From Bacteroidaceae bacterium (GTDB lineage: Bacteria > Bacteroidota > Bacteroidia > Bacteroidales > Bacteroidaceae): a DNA stretch of 64,000 bases. The position numbers and the translations under genes were made by a program. The notes under the pieces were generated by a model. That model did no database searches, was not told the DNA's origin, and worked only from the letters and a program-made list of their open reading frames with translations. The DNA lies in contig JAFSRW010000076.1 of the NCBI GenBank assembly GCA_017445925.1, positions 1-64,000 on the forward strand, read 5' to 3'. Positions 7,430-15,538 of the stretch are shown piece by piece (positions within the stretch are counted from its first letter, which is position 1; every line of letters starts with the position of its first letter).

Positions 7430-9106
7430 TCCAGTATTGCCATAACAGGAAGTGGAATCATCTGCGCCATAGGCAACGATAAGCAGCAAGTATGTGAATC
7501 TCTGCTGGCTGAAAAAACAGGCATAGGAGAACTTCGCCATCTGCCTTCGCGCCACAAGGAATTGCCTGTTGGTGAAGTCAAGATGTCTGACACAGAACTC
7601 AAGCAGGCCCTTGGCATCAGTCCTACGGAAGTGTTCAGCAGGACAGCTCTGCTGGGTGCTTACGCTCTTCGGCAGACGTTGGCTGATGCCGGACTTACTC
7701 CCGAATCACTCAAGTGTAAGCGTGTTACACTTATCTCAGGCACTACTGTGGGAGGAACAGAGGAATGCGAACAATACTCCTGTGGCAATAACACAAAAGC
7801 CATTGCAGAACTGACAACGAACAATTCTCAATTTTCAATTTTCAACTGTCAACTGTCAACTATTTCCACCGCCTGTTCATCTGCCCTGAACGCTATCATC
7901 TTGGGTACAAGAATGTTGCTCATGGGTGAAACCGACATAGTCTTAGCTGGTGGTACAGAAGCCCTTTCTGTGTTTCATCTAAACGGATTCAATAGTCTGA
8001 TGATTCTTGACCACCAGGTATGCAGACCGTTTGATGCCACTCGTCAGGGACTCAATCTGGGCGAAGGTGCAGCATATCTAGTATTGGAGCGAACAAACGA
8101 AGCACGTTTGCGTAAGGCCAATATAGAGGCTTATATTGCTGGTTGGGGCAACAGATGTGATGCTTTCCACCAGACAGCTACCTCGGAAAATGGCGAGGGG
8201 GCTTTTCTGGCTATGACGGATGCCATGAAGATGGCAAATCTACATCCAGAAGATATAGATTACATCAATGCTCATGGTACAGGAACACCTGACAACGACA
8301 AGGCTGAAAGCACAGCTCTGCATAGAGTATTTGCAGATGCTCTGCCTCCTGTATCAAGCACTAAGTCGTTAACCGGCCATACTACCTCAGCATCAGGAAG
8401 TATAGAAACAGTAATCTGCCTTATTGCCATGCACAATCGTTTCGTCCCTGGCAATTATGGTTGGAAAAACAAGAGCGCGGAATGCATTACACCATCAGCA
8501 TTCATGCCAAATACAGACCTGCACCACGTTCTGTGCAACTCGTTTGGCTTTGGCGGCAACGATTCCTCGCTGATTCTCTCGGACCATGAATGTCAGAATC
8601 TTTCACCTGTCAACTTTCACCTGTCAACTTTCACCTATACAGAGAGTGAACTCAATGAGGAGGAAGAACTGAAAGCATTGCGAGAGTATATATCGCCCAT
8701 GGAATCACGCAGGATGTGCCAATTGATGAAAGCTGCATTCCTTACTTCCTTGCGTGCGCTGGAGAAAGCTGGTATAAATAAACCCGACGCTATCATCATA
8801 GCCACAGAACACGGAATGTTCGAGAATGGAAAAAAGATATTGGCCACCCTGAACGAACAAGGCGAGGAGGGTATAAGCCCTACCCTATTTATGCAAAGTA
8901 CGCATAACACGTTGGCAGGAGCTTTGGCTATCCATCTGGGTTGTCACGGATATAACATCACCTATTCCCAAGGTGAAGAATCCCTGCAATGGGCCATCCA
9001 AGATGCCAGGCGACTAATCCAGGAAGGAAAGGCCGAGAATGTGTTGGTGGGGCTACATGATGAAATGCCCTTTTACTCAAAAAGTATTATTGTTAAGAAG
9101 ATATGA
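7427..9106 (+). CDS. Beta-ketoacyl synthase fused to PF13723-like ketosynthase domain
   Basis: The 559-residue product starts SSIAITGSGIICAIGNDKQ. The ketosynthase triad is intact: Cys150 (STACSSA), His283 (NAHGTGT) and His318 (LTGHTTS). After about residue 410 comes a second domain, whose FMQSTHNTLAGALAIHLGC is typical of the beta-ketoacyl synthase-like domain (PF13723) that is a separate protein in proteobacterial APE clusters. Two heptad arrays lie in frame: 7825-7859, immediately before the active-site cysteine loop, and 8601-8635, at the junction between the two domains. Its stop overlaps the next start (ATGA). Confidence 0.9.
   Translation: MSSIAITGSGIICAIGNDKQQVCESLLAEKTGIGELRHLPSRHKELPVGEVKMSDTELKQALGISPTEVFSRTALLGAYALRQTLADAGLTPESLKCKRVTLISGTTVGGTEECEQYSCGNNTKAIAELTTNNSQFSIFNCQLSTISTACSSALNAIILGTRMLLMGETDIVLAGGTEALSVFHLNGFNSLMILDHQVCRPFDATRQGLNLGEGAAYLVLERTNEARLRKANIEAYIAGWGNRCDAFHQTATSENGEGAFLAMTDAMKMANLHPEDIDYINAHGTGTPDNDKAESTALHRVFADALPPVSSTKSLTGHTTSASGSIETVICLIAMHNRFVPGNYGWKNKSAECITPSAFMPNTDLHHVLCNSFGFGGNDSSLILSDHECQNLSPVNFHLSTFTYTESELNEEEELKALREYISPMESRRMCQLMKAAFLTSLRALEKAGINKPDAIIIATEHGMFENGKKILATLNEQGEEGISPTLFMQSTHNTLAGALAIHLGCHGYNITYSQGEESLQWAIQDARRLIQEGKAENVLVGLHDEMPFYSKSIIVKKI
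7825..7859 (+). repeat. In-frame heptanucleotide array (TTTTCAA/CTGTCAA)
   Basis: Five exact 7-base units, TTCTCAA, TTTTCAA twice, CTGTCAA twice. They encode a Ser/Gln/Phe/Asn-rich insert ending about four residues before the catalytic cysteine loop of the second ketosynthase. Confidence 0.93.
8601..8635 (+). repeat. In-frame heptanucleotide array (TTTCACC/TGTCAAC)
   Basis: Five units alternating strictly between TTTCACC and TGTCAAC, encoding the linker between the ketosynthase domain and the C-terminal domain. Confidence 0.93.
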
Positions 9107-9459
9107 ATATAAGTCTATTGCCCTTAGCACTCATTCAGAGTGCATTGCTTGCCATGGGACAGGTGATGCTTAAACTGGGACTCCTCCGAATGGAACCCTT
9201 CGGATGGAATCCTACATTCTGGCGTTCCTTCCTACTGAACTGGCCGTTTGCCTTAAGCGGCATCTGCTTTGCTTCTGCCAGCCTGCTATGGATGTATATC
9301 ATCAAAAACTATCCTCTGAGCACAGCATATCCGATGGTAAGCCTAAGTTTTGTGTTTGGTATGATAGCTGCCATGATATTCTTTCACGAACAGGTGGACT
9401 TGTATAAATGGATAGGAGTGCTACTGATAATAGCAGGGTGCTACCTTATATCTAGATAA
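9103..9459 (+). CDS. Small EamA/SMR-like four-helix membrane protein
   Basis: A 118-residue protein with four predicted membrane helices and an SMR/EamA-like C-terminal segment (AYPMVSLSFVFGMIAAMIFF, then a final GVLLIIAGCYLI helix). It overlaps the second ketosynthase gene by four bases, so the two are translationally linked. Half-size DMT-superfamily proteins act as dimeric transporters or flippases. In this cluster it may move an APE lipid precursor, alongside the larger MMPL protein at 12824. The substrate is inferred from context only. Confidence 0.8.
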   Translation: MNISLLPLALIQSALLAMGQVMLKLGLLRMEPFGWNPTFWRSFLLNWPFALSGICFASASLLWMYIIKNYPLSTAYPMVSLSFVFGMIAAMIFFHEQVDLYKWIGVLLIIAGCYLISR

Positions 9460-9461
9460 AT

Positions 9462-9489
9462 GAAGAGTTAAGAATGAAGAGTTAAGAAT
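9462..9489 (+). repeat. Heptanucleotide array (GAAGAGT/TAAGAAT)
   Basis: Four units alternating GAAGAGT and TAAGAAT. The last provides AT of the next start codon at 9488. Confidence 0.9.
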
Positions 9490-10111
9490 GAAGGCGATAA
9501 TATTTCTTGTAATGTTTAATATGTGTGCTGCATTTACTTTGGCGCAAACCAGCACGAAAAACGCCATAGATGAAATAAGCAAGGCCTCTGGAAACATCAG
9601 CACCCTACAAGCTGATTTCACTCAGACAAAGAAGATGAAAATGCTTAGCAATGCTATGACTTCAAAGGGCAAAATGTGGTGTACGCAACCCAACCTTTTG
9701 AGGTGGGAATATCTGACACCCAACACCTCTGCGTTTATACTTAACAATGGCAAAGTATTACTGAAGGGAGGAAAACGTAACCATACCATCAACGTGAACA
9801 GAAACAGAATGCTAAGAGAATTAACTCGTCTGATGATTCCCAACGGACTGGGCAAATGTCTTTCGGAAAAGAAGGATTTCCAGGTGTCTGTAGAAACCAA
9901 AAACAATCAGCACATCCTCACGCTCCTTCCACAAAGCAAAGAACTTAAGCAGATGTTTACCCAGATTATTCTGTACTATGACCATGGACAATCTGTTGTC
10001 ACAAAAGTGGAGATGTGGGAGAAGAATGGCGACAGCACTACCATAGAACTCTCCTCTATCAATATAAACCAAACTATAAACGAATCTGTGTATTCAATAA
10101 ACGAAAAATGA
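9488..10111 (+). CDS. LolA-like outer-membrane lipoprotein carrier of the APE-type cluster
   Basis: A 207-residue periplasmic protein with signal peptide (cleavage near AFTLAQT) and the LolA-type half-barrel pattern: ISTLQADFTQTKKM near 38-51, then a basic strand and KMWCTQPNLLRWEY. APE clusters regularly carry such a LolA homologue, thought to ferry the lipidated pigment through the periplasm. The genome's housekeeping lolA is expected elsewhere. The stop overlaps the next start (ATGA at 10108). Confidence 0.85.
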   Translation: MKAIIFLVMFNMCAAFTLAQTSTKNAIDEISKASGNISTLQADFTQTKKMKMLSNAMTSKGKMWCTQPNLLRWEYLTPNTSAFILNNGKVLLKGGKRNHTINVNRNRMLRELTRLMIPNGLGKCLSEKKDFQVSVETKNNQHILTLLPQSKELKQMFTQIILYYDHGQSVVTKVEMWEKNGDSTTIELSSININQTINESVYSINEK

Positions 10112-10473
10112 CTCTGAAGAATTATTTATATAAGGTATTGAATGTAAAAGAGACTCCCGAGGGGGTCACATACAGCATATCACTTAACCAGGAATGCCCC
10201 ATCTATAAGGCTCACTTCCCCACGATGCCCATAACACCAGGAGCTTGCATTATTCAAATGGTGGAGGAATTGCTGGAAGACCACTTAAAGATGAACCTGC
10301 AAACGGCAGGGGTTAAGAATGCTAAATTCCTGCGGGTGCTGAAACCAACAGATGAGGTTATCTGCGTAAACCTCGCACAAATACAAAAACAAATAATAAA
10401 AGCTCAGGCAACGATAACGGATAGGACTGATACAGTATATGCCAAGATTTCACTGATTTGTAATGTCGTTTGA
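10108..10473 (+). CDS. Hotdog 3-hydroxyacyl-ACP dehydratase (ApeI/FabZ-like)
   Basis: The start at 10108 is chosen because it overlaps the LolA-like stop as ATGA and removes 31 unrelated residues of a longer reading. The 121-residue product has the FabZ-type core HFPTMPITPGACIIQMVEEL near 35-54, including the catalytic His region and the PxxPG turn. Together with the larger hotdog protein at 4707 it makes the usual two-dehydratase set of APE pathways. It overlaps the next gene by 11 bases. Confidence 0.85.
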   Translation: MTLKNYLYKVLNVKETPEGVTYSISLNQECPIYKAHFPTMPITPGACIIQMVEELLEDHLKMNLQTAGVKNAKFLRVLKPTDEVICVNLAQIQKQIIKAQATITDRTDTVYAKISLICNVV

Positions 10474-11983
10474 ACAAAAGTATATAACAAAGGATACGGA
10501 TATCGCCGGGTTACTCCGTAATCGGAAAATCTGCGTGGTTATTCCTACATTCAATAATGCAGGGACTATCATGGATGTGATAGGCCGAACCCTTTTACAA
10601 TGCCGCGATGTTATAGTTGTGAACGACGGAAGTACCGACGGATCAGGTGAGCTGTTACGGAAAACGGGAGATATTACCCTTGTGGAGAACACCAAGAACG
10701 AAGGTAAAGGAACGGCTCTGAAATGCGGATTACAGAAAGCACGAGAGATGGGATTTGCATACGCCATCACATTGGATGCCGACGGACAGCATTTCCCTGA
10801 GGATATTCCCTTGCTTCTGGAAGGAAATCTGCGTAACCCAGGGGCCATTATCATTGGTAAGCGTAAACTGAAGGGGGCTATCCGTTCAGGCGGTAGTAAG
10901 TTTGCCAATGCATTCGGTAACTTCTGGTTCTGTGTGCAAACGCTGCACTATGTGCCCGATACCCAGTCGGGGTTCAGACTGTATCCCTTGCACAAACTGC
11001 ACGTGTTACCCCTCATAACATCGCGCTACGAGGCTGAACTGGAATTGCTGGTTTCCTCGGCATGGAATGGCGTAAAGATTGTCTCTGTTCCCGTGAATGT
11101 ATATTATCCACCAAAGGAGAAAAGGGTTTCCTACTTCCGTCCAGGTCGCGACTTTGCACGTATCTTTGTGCTTAATACGCTGCTGTGTGCCCTAACCCCT
11201 ATTTTTGGATACCCATTCATTATCCTGAGAGCATTGCTTACTGCCCTCCGTACGGCCTTTGCCCTGCTGATATACCTACTGGGGCTATGTGCCATAATGC
11301 CCTTTGCATTTGTTTACGTACCATTGGCCAAGGTAATGCATTGGAGCAAGACGCCCTTGTACAACGTTCTACATGCATACGGCAAGTTGGTAACCTGGCT
11401 CCTGCAAATTATTGGGTGCCGAGTAACCGTGCATAATGTGCAAGGCGAGAATTTAAGCACTCCTGCCATCATTACCTGTAATCATCAGAGTCATCTGGAC
11501 CTTATGATTCTGTTGGGTCTCACTCGTAAGATTGTCTTCCTGACCAACGACAGGGTTTATAACAATCCCTTCTATGGATATATCCTACGCCATGCTGAAT
11601 ACTATCCTGTATCTATGGGCTACGATAAACTGAAGCTGAAGATTAAGGACCTGACAGACAGAGGATTTTGCATAGCCATCTTCCCAGAGGGAACGCGGTC
11701 GGAAGATAGCAGGATAGGCAAATTCTACAAGGGTGCATTACAGTTGGCCAATGATCTTCAAATGGACATTCTGCCTTTAGTGCTGTACGGCGCAGGTAGA
11801 GCCTTGTGCAAAAACTGCTGGTGGATTAGCAAGAGTCCCATCGTACTACATATTGGGAAAAGGATGACGCCTGCTGATCAGGAACAGTTGGGAAGAACCG
11901 TTCAGGAACGTACCAAACGACTGAGAAGGCTCTACATTAACAAATTCGCTGCTATAAGCAACCAGTTAGAACAGCATGTGTAA
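10463..11983 (+). CDS. Glycosyltransferase family 2 - acyltransferase fusion (ApeD-like)
   Basis: A 506-residue bifunctional protein. Residues about 20-230 form a GT-A glycosyltransferase with VVIPTFNNAG, VVNDGSTDGSGE and the DxD-type LDADGQHFPED. About 245-295 are hydrophobic membrane segments. Residues 300-500 form a PlsC-like acyltransferase with HX4D in CNHQSHLD and the FPEGTRSEDS motif. The same fusion is a marker of aryl-polyene clusters and probably builds the glycolipid anchor. Start and stop both overlap neighbouring genes, so the segment 9103-15277 is tightly coupled. Confidence 0.92.
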   Translation: MSFEQKYITKDTDIAGLLRNRKICVVIPTFNNAGTIMDVIGRTLLQCRDVIVVNDGSTDGSGELLRKTGDITLVENTKNEGKGTALKCGLQKAREMGFAYAITLDADGQHFPEDIPLLLEGNLRNPGAIIIGKRKLKGAIRSGGSKFANAFGNFWFCVQTLHYVPDTQSGFRLYPLHKLHVLPLITSRYEAELELLVSSAWNGVKIVSVPVNVYYPPKEKRVSYFRPGRDFARIFVLNTLLCALTPIFGYPFIILRALLTALRTAFALLIYLLGLCAIMPFAFVYVPLAKVMHWSKTPLYNVLHAYGKLVTWLLQIIGCRVTVHNVQGENLSTPAIITCNHQSHLDLMILLGLTRKIVFLTNDRVYNNPFYGYILRHAEYYPVSMGYDKLKLKIKDLTDRGFCIAIFPEGTRSEDSRIGKFYKGALQLANDLQMDILPLVLYGAGRALCKNCWWISKSPIVLHIGKRMTPADQEQLGRTVQERTKRLRRLYINKFAAISNQLEQHV

Positions 11984-12824
11984 GATAATTCGGTGGATAT
12001 TGCTCTTCGTCATGGCTATGACAGTAAACAGCATTGCTGCTCAGACAAATATCTGGGAAGGTACAACCTGTGGGAAAAAGGTGGAGATGACTGAATATAT
12101 TGCCCACGGAGGAAGCGATATGGCTATAATTATCTGTCCTGGTGGCAGCTATTTTTGGCACGATATGAAGAATGAGGGCCTTCTGGTAGCAGAATGGCTT
12201 AGGAAGAACGGCATCTCGGCTTTTGTGCTGAAATACCAAACAGCGGGAATACCTGCTTTTGTACTCAGATACAGGTATCTGTTTAGGGGCAAAAGGTATC
12301 CTGATGCCCAGGACGACCTTAGACAGGCACTAAAGATTGTCCGTGATAAAGCAACAGAACTGGGAATAGACCCACAGAAAATAGGTGCAATGGGATTCTC
12401 TGCTGGCGGGCATTTGGCGATGTCATGCGCAGAATTGTTGCCTCGAACAGAAAGACCATCGTTTGTAGCTGCTATTTACCCCGTTGTAACCATGACCGAA
12501 GAGTGTGTACATAAAAGGTCCAGGCGGGCATTGCTGGGAGATAACAAGAAAAACGACAAGGACTTAAGGCAACTGCTTTCCCTGGAACAGAATGTCCCTG
12601 ACGACTGTCCGCCTGTCTTCATGGTTAGCTGCATGGATGACCCTACTGTCCACTATCGTAATTCCCTGCTGCTGGATTCTGCACTATCGCATAAAAACAT
12701 TCCGCATACCTTTATCCAGTATAAAACGGGCGGACATGGTTTTGGCGCTTCTGATGTTAAGGGAACCGCTGAGAGCAGACGTTGGAAGAATGAGTTTATG
12801 AAATGGATTAAGACATTGAACTGA
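11976..12824 (+). CDS. Secreted alpha/beta-hydrolase esterase
   Basis: A 282-residue protein with an N-terminal signal peptide (about 1-23). The alpha/beta-hydrolase elements are the oxyanion loop CPGGSY (55-60), nucleophile elbow GFSAGG with Ser142, an acid candidate in CMDDPTVHY and the catalytic His in GGHGFG. It resembles acetyl-xylan-esterase-like hydrolases of Bacteroidetes, which usually sit in polysaccharide loci. Here it lies inside the lipid/polyene operon, overlapping both neighbours, so deacylation of an APE intermediate is a reasonable guess but unproven. Confidence 0.8.
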   Translation: MCKIIRWILLFVMAMTVNSIAAQTNIWEGTTCGKKVEMTEYIAHGGSDMAIIICPGGSYFWHDMKNEGLLVAEWLRKNGISAFVLKYQTAGIPAFVLRYRYLFRGKRYPDAQDDLRQALKIVRDKATELGIDPQKIGAMGFSAGGHLAMSCAELLPRTERPSFVAAIYPVVTMTEECVHKRSRRALLGDNKKNDKDLRQLLSLEQNVPDDCPPVFMVSCMDDPTVHYRNSLLLDSALSHKNIPHTFIQYKTGGHGFGASDVKGTAESRRWKNEFMKWIKTLN

Positions 12825-15277
12825 TGACAGATATTGTTCTGAAGATTTATGACTACCTGCATAGGCACACAATGGTTTGTGTGTCCACTTTCGGCCTGCT
12901 AACAGCAGTGCTGGTTGGATTGGTCAGCCGTATTGATTTCAACGAGGACATATCGGCTTTTCTCCCCCTCGACGAGAACTATCAACAGTCGCTACGGGTA
13001 TATCAGGATATATCAGGAGCCAATAAGGTTATAGCCATTTTCCAGTCGAAAGAGAAATCAGACTCACAAGCAGACAGCATTGTCCAAGCCATGAACCAGT
13101 ATGAGACGCTTTTGGCTAAAGTGGATTCAACATCTATAATCAAGGAAAAAACTACGCAGATTGACTATAACAAGATGTCGGAAACCATCGACTTTATATA
13201 TCAGAACATTCCATATTTCTTAACAGAAAAGGATTATGCTAGGATGGATAGTCTGCTAAGTATCCCTGCATACACAGAAAGTCGGCTACAGGAGGACTTG
13301 CAGGCACTTATGTTCCCTACTTCGGGTATTCTGACATCCAACCTAGAGAACGACCCGCTGAATCTGTTTGAACCCGTTGTATCGGAATTGTACAAGAATA
13401 ATGGTACTGATAATTTTGAGCTATACGACGGATATATCTTTACCCAAGACTTGGAACATGGCATTATGGTGCTGATTTCGCCATACGGAAACAGCGAGAC
13501 GAAAGATAATACACGTCTCATGAAAATGCTCAACGCAGTGGCTGATAGCACAGAGGCTCATAACCCCACAGTATCAGTGCATTATACCGGCGGACCAGCA
13601 ATAGCTGTAGGTAACAGCAAACAAATCAAACAGGATAGTCTGCTGTCTGTTTCCATAGCCGTGCTGCTGATTTTGGCGCTTCTGTTCTATGCCTTCCAAA
13701 GCCCTCGAAACATTCTGCTGATTGTGATATCTATATCGTGGGGATGGCTCTATGCCCTAGGTGTTCTGTCAATCTTTCACGAAAGTATTTCCATGATTGT
13801 GGTGGGCATCAGCAGTATTATTGTTGGCATTGCCGTCAACTATCCGCTTCACCTGATTGCTCATGCCCGACAAACCCTTAGCATGAGGCAAACGCTACAG
13901 GAGATAATATCTCCGCTGGTAATCGGCAATATAACCACCGTTGGCGCTTTCTGCGCCCTGATTCCCCTACAAGCAGCTGCTCTGAGGGATTTAGGTATCT
14001 TCAGCGCCTTGCTGCTGGTAGGTACTATCCTGTTTGTGGTGATATGGCTTCCGCACATTGTAAAGGTGAATACTGGAGAAATAAAATATAACACCCGTCT
14101 GCTGGATTGGATAGGCAATCTATCCTTGGAGAACAACAAATGGGGCATTTTGCTGATAGGCATACTGACACTCATATTTGGATGGTTCAGCTTTGGAACA
14201 CAGTTTGATGCCAATATGAACCACATCAACTATATGACAGACGAGCAGCGAACTGATATGGAGTTCATAACGGGAACGTTAATGGGAACGGGTGAAAAGG
14301 AACAAATTTTATACGTGGTTAGCAAAGGACGTACCATGGATGAGGCTCTGAACCGCTCCGAGAAAGCTCGAACAAAGATAAATGTTCAGTTTTCAATGGA
14401 CAACTGTCATCTGTCAACTGTCAATTGTCAACTATACTCAAAGGAAGAACAAGCCCGTAGGATTCAGCGTTGGAAACAGTTTACTGATGAGTACACCAAT
14501 CTGCTGGGATCGCATCTGACGGAGAAAGCAACCGCTTTGGGGTTTAGTCCGGATGCTTTTGCGCCGTTCGGTGATATTATAAGAAGGTCATATTGTCCAA
14601 TGGATTATTCATACTTTAAACCCTTGCAGGACATATATGCCAAGTATATCAGTATAGACTCTATAGCAGGACTGTACTGCGTGGTTGACGTTATAACAAC
14701 GGAGAATAAAGACATTGAGTCCATCAGAAAGAACATAAACGCAGCATTGCCGGCAGAATCATTCTGTTTTGACATAAAAGGTATGAACAGCGCATTGGCC
14801 AACAATCTGACAGACAATTTCAATTATGTGGGCTGGGCTTGCGCCGCTATCGTATTCCTGTTCCTTTGGTTCTCGTTCCGAAGCTTGAAACTGGCTGTGC
14901 TGACATTCCTGCCCATGACCATCAGTTGGATTTGGATTCTGGGTATCATGACGCTGCTGGGCATACAGTTCAATCTAGTGAATGTGATACTGGCTACATT
15001 CATTTTTGGCCAGGGAGATGATTATACAATCTTTGTAACAGAAGGGTGCCTGTATGAACAAAAGCATGGTAAGAAGATGCTAGCTTTACACAAGCGATCC
15101 ATTGCTCTCTCAGCCTTGATAATGTTTATCGGTATCGGCTCACTAATTTTTGCCAAGCATCCTGCCTTGCACTCATTGGCAGAGATAACCATCGTAGGTA
15201 TGTTCTCGGTTGTACTGATGGCGTATGTCATACCACCGCTGCTGTTTAGGAAGTTAAGAGTGAAGAGTGAAGAATAA
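12824..15277 (+). CDS. MMPL/RND-family exporter of the APE-type cluster
   Basis: An 817-residue RND-type transporter. One helix near 20-35 is followed by a periplasmic domain to about 265, then a block of five helices (270-420), a second periplasmic domain (about 465-665) and a second helix block with FGQGDDYTIF, the usual MMPL signature position. Known APE clusters carry such an MMPL protein, assumed to export the lipid-linked pigment. A heptad array at 14390-14431 is in frame in the second periplasmic domain, and the last residues (VKSEE) come from the array at 15253. It overlaps the esterase gene as ATGA. Confidence 0.9.
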   Translation: MTDIVLKIYDYLHRHTMVCVSTFGLLTAVLVGLVSRIDFNEDISAFLPLDENYQQSLRVYQDISGANKVIAIFQSKEKSDSQADSIVQAMNQYETLLAKVDSTSIIKEKTTQIDYNKMSETIDFIYQNIPYFLTEKDYARMDSLLSIPAYTESRLQEDLQALMFPTSGILTSNLENDPLNLFEPVVSELYKNNGTDNFELYDGYIFTQDLEHGIMVLISPYGNSETKDNTRLMKMLNAVADSTEAHNPTVSVHYTGGPAIAVGNSKQIKQDSLLSVSIAVLLILALLFYAFQSPRNILLIVISISWGWLYALGVLSIFHESISMIVVGISSIIVGIAVNYPLHLIAHARQTLSMRQTLQEIISPLVIGNITTVGAFCALIPLQAAALRDLGIFSALLLVGTILFVVIWLPHIVKVNTGEIKYNTRLLDWIGNLSLENNKWGILLIGILTLIFGWFSFGTQFDANMNHINYMTDEQRTDMEFITGTLMGTGEKEQILYVVSKGRTMDEALNRSEKARTKINVQFSMDNCHLSTVNCQLYSKEEQARRIQRWKQFTDEYTNLLGSHLTEKATALGFSPDAFAPFGDIIRRSYCPMDYSYFKPLQDIYAKYISIDSIAGLYCVVDVITTENKDIESIRKNINAALPAESFCFDIKGMNSALANNLTDNFNYVGWACAAIVFLFLWFSFRSLKLAVLTFLPMTISWIWILGIMTLLGIQFNLVNVILATFIFGQGDDYTIFVTEGCLYEQKHGKKMLALHKRSIALSALIMFIGIGSLIFAKHPALHSLAEITIVGMFSVVLMAYVIPPLLFRKLRVKSEE
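14390..14431 (+). repeat. In-frame heptanucleotide array (CTGTCAA family)
   Basis: Six units: TTTTCAA, TGGACAA, CTGTCAT, CTGTCAA twice, TTGTCAA. They encode a Ser/Asn/Cys/Leu-rich insert in the periplasmic domain of the MMPL exporter, from the same word family as the array at 7825. Confidence 0.92.
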
Positions 15278-15308
15278 ATTGTGAATTGTGAATTAAGAAT
15301 TATGAATT
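15253..15308 (+). repeat. Heptanucleotide array spanning a gene junction
   Basis: Eight units moving gradually from GTTAAGA/GTGAAGA to GTGAATT/ATGAATT. It covers the end of the MMPL gene, its stop and the ATG of the next ACP gene at 15302. Confidence 0.92.
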
Positions 15309-15538
15309 GCTTAAAGGAGAGAATAAAAGAATTGCTGGAAGAAATGCTGCCGTTGGTGGATCTGGATTCCGACTTTCTGTTCAGTGAACTGGACTCACTG
15401 GGTGTTACCACCATACTGATGACTCTATCGGCTGAGTTCGGCATCGAGTTGGAAGCCAAGGATGCTACGCCCAAGAACCTGAGGACACTTGATAGCATTG
15501 CAGCAATGGTAGAAGAGAAGTTGAGAGAAATAAAATGA
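15302..15538 (+). CDS. Acyl carrier protein 2 of the APE-type cluster
   Basis: The ATG at 15302 is preferred; a GTG at 15281 would add seven array-encoded residues. The 78-residue product has the ELDSLGVTT phosphopantetheine site (Ser32) and a typical acidic carrier surface. It overlaps the AMP-ligase gene by four bases, which suggests that it is the carrier loaded with the aryl starter, while the carrier at 7100 serves elongation. This division is inferred from gene order. Confidence 0.88.
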   Translation: MNCLKERIKELLEEMLPLVDLDSDFLFSELDSLGVTTILMTLSAEFGIELEAKDATPKNLRTLDSIAAMVEEKLREIK

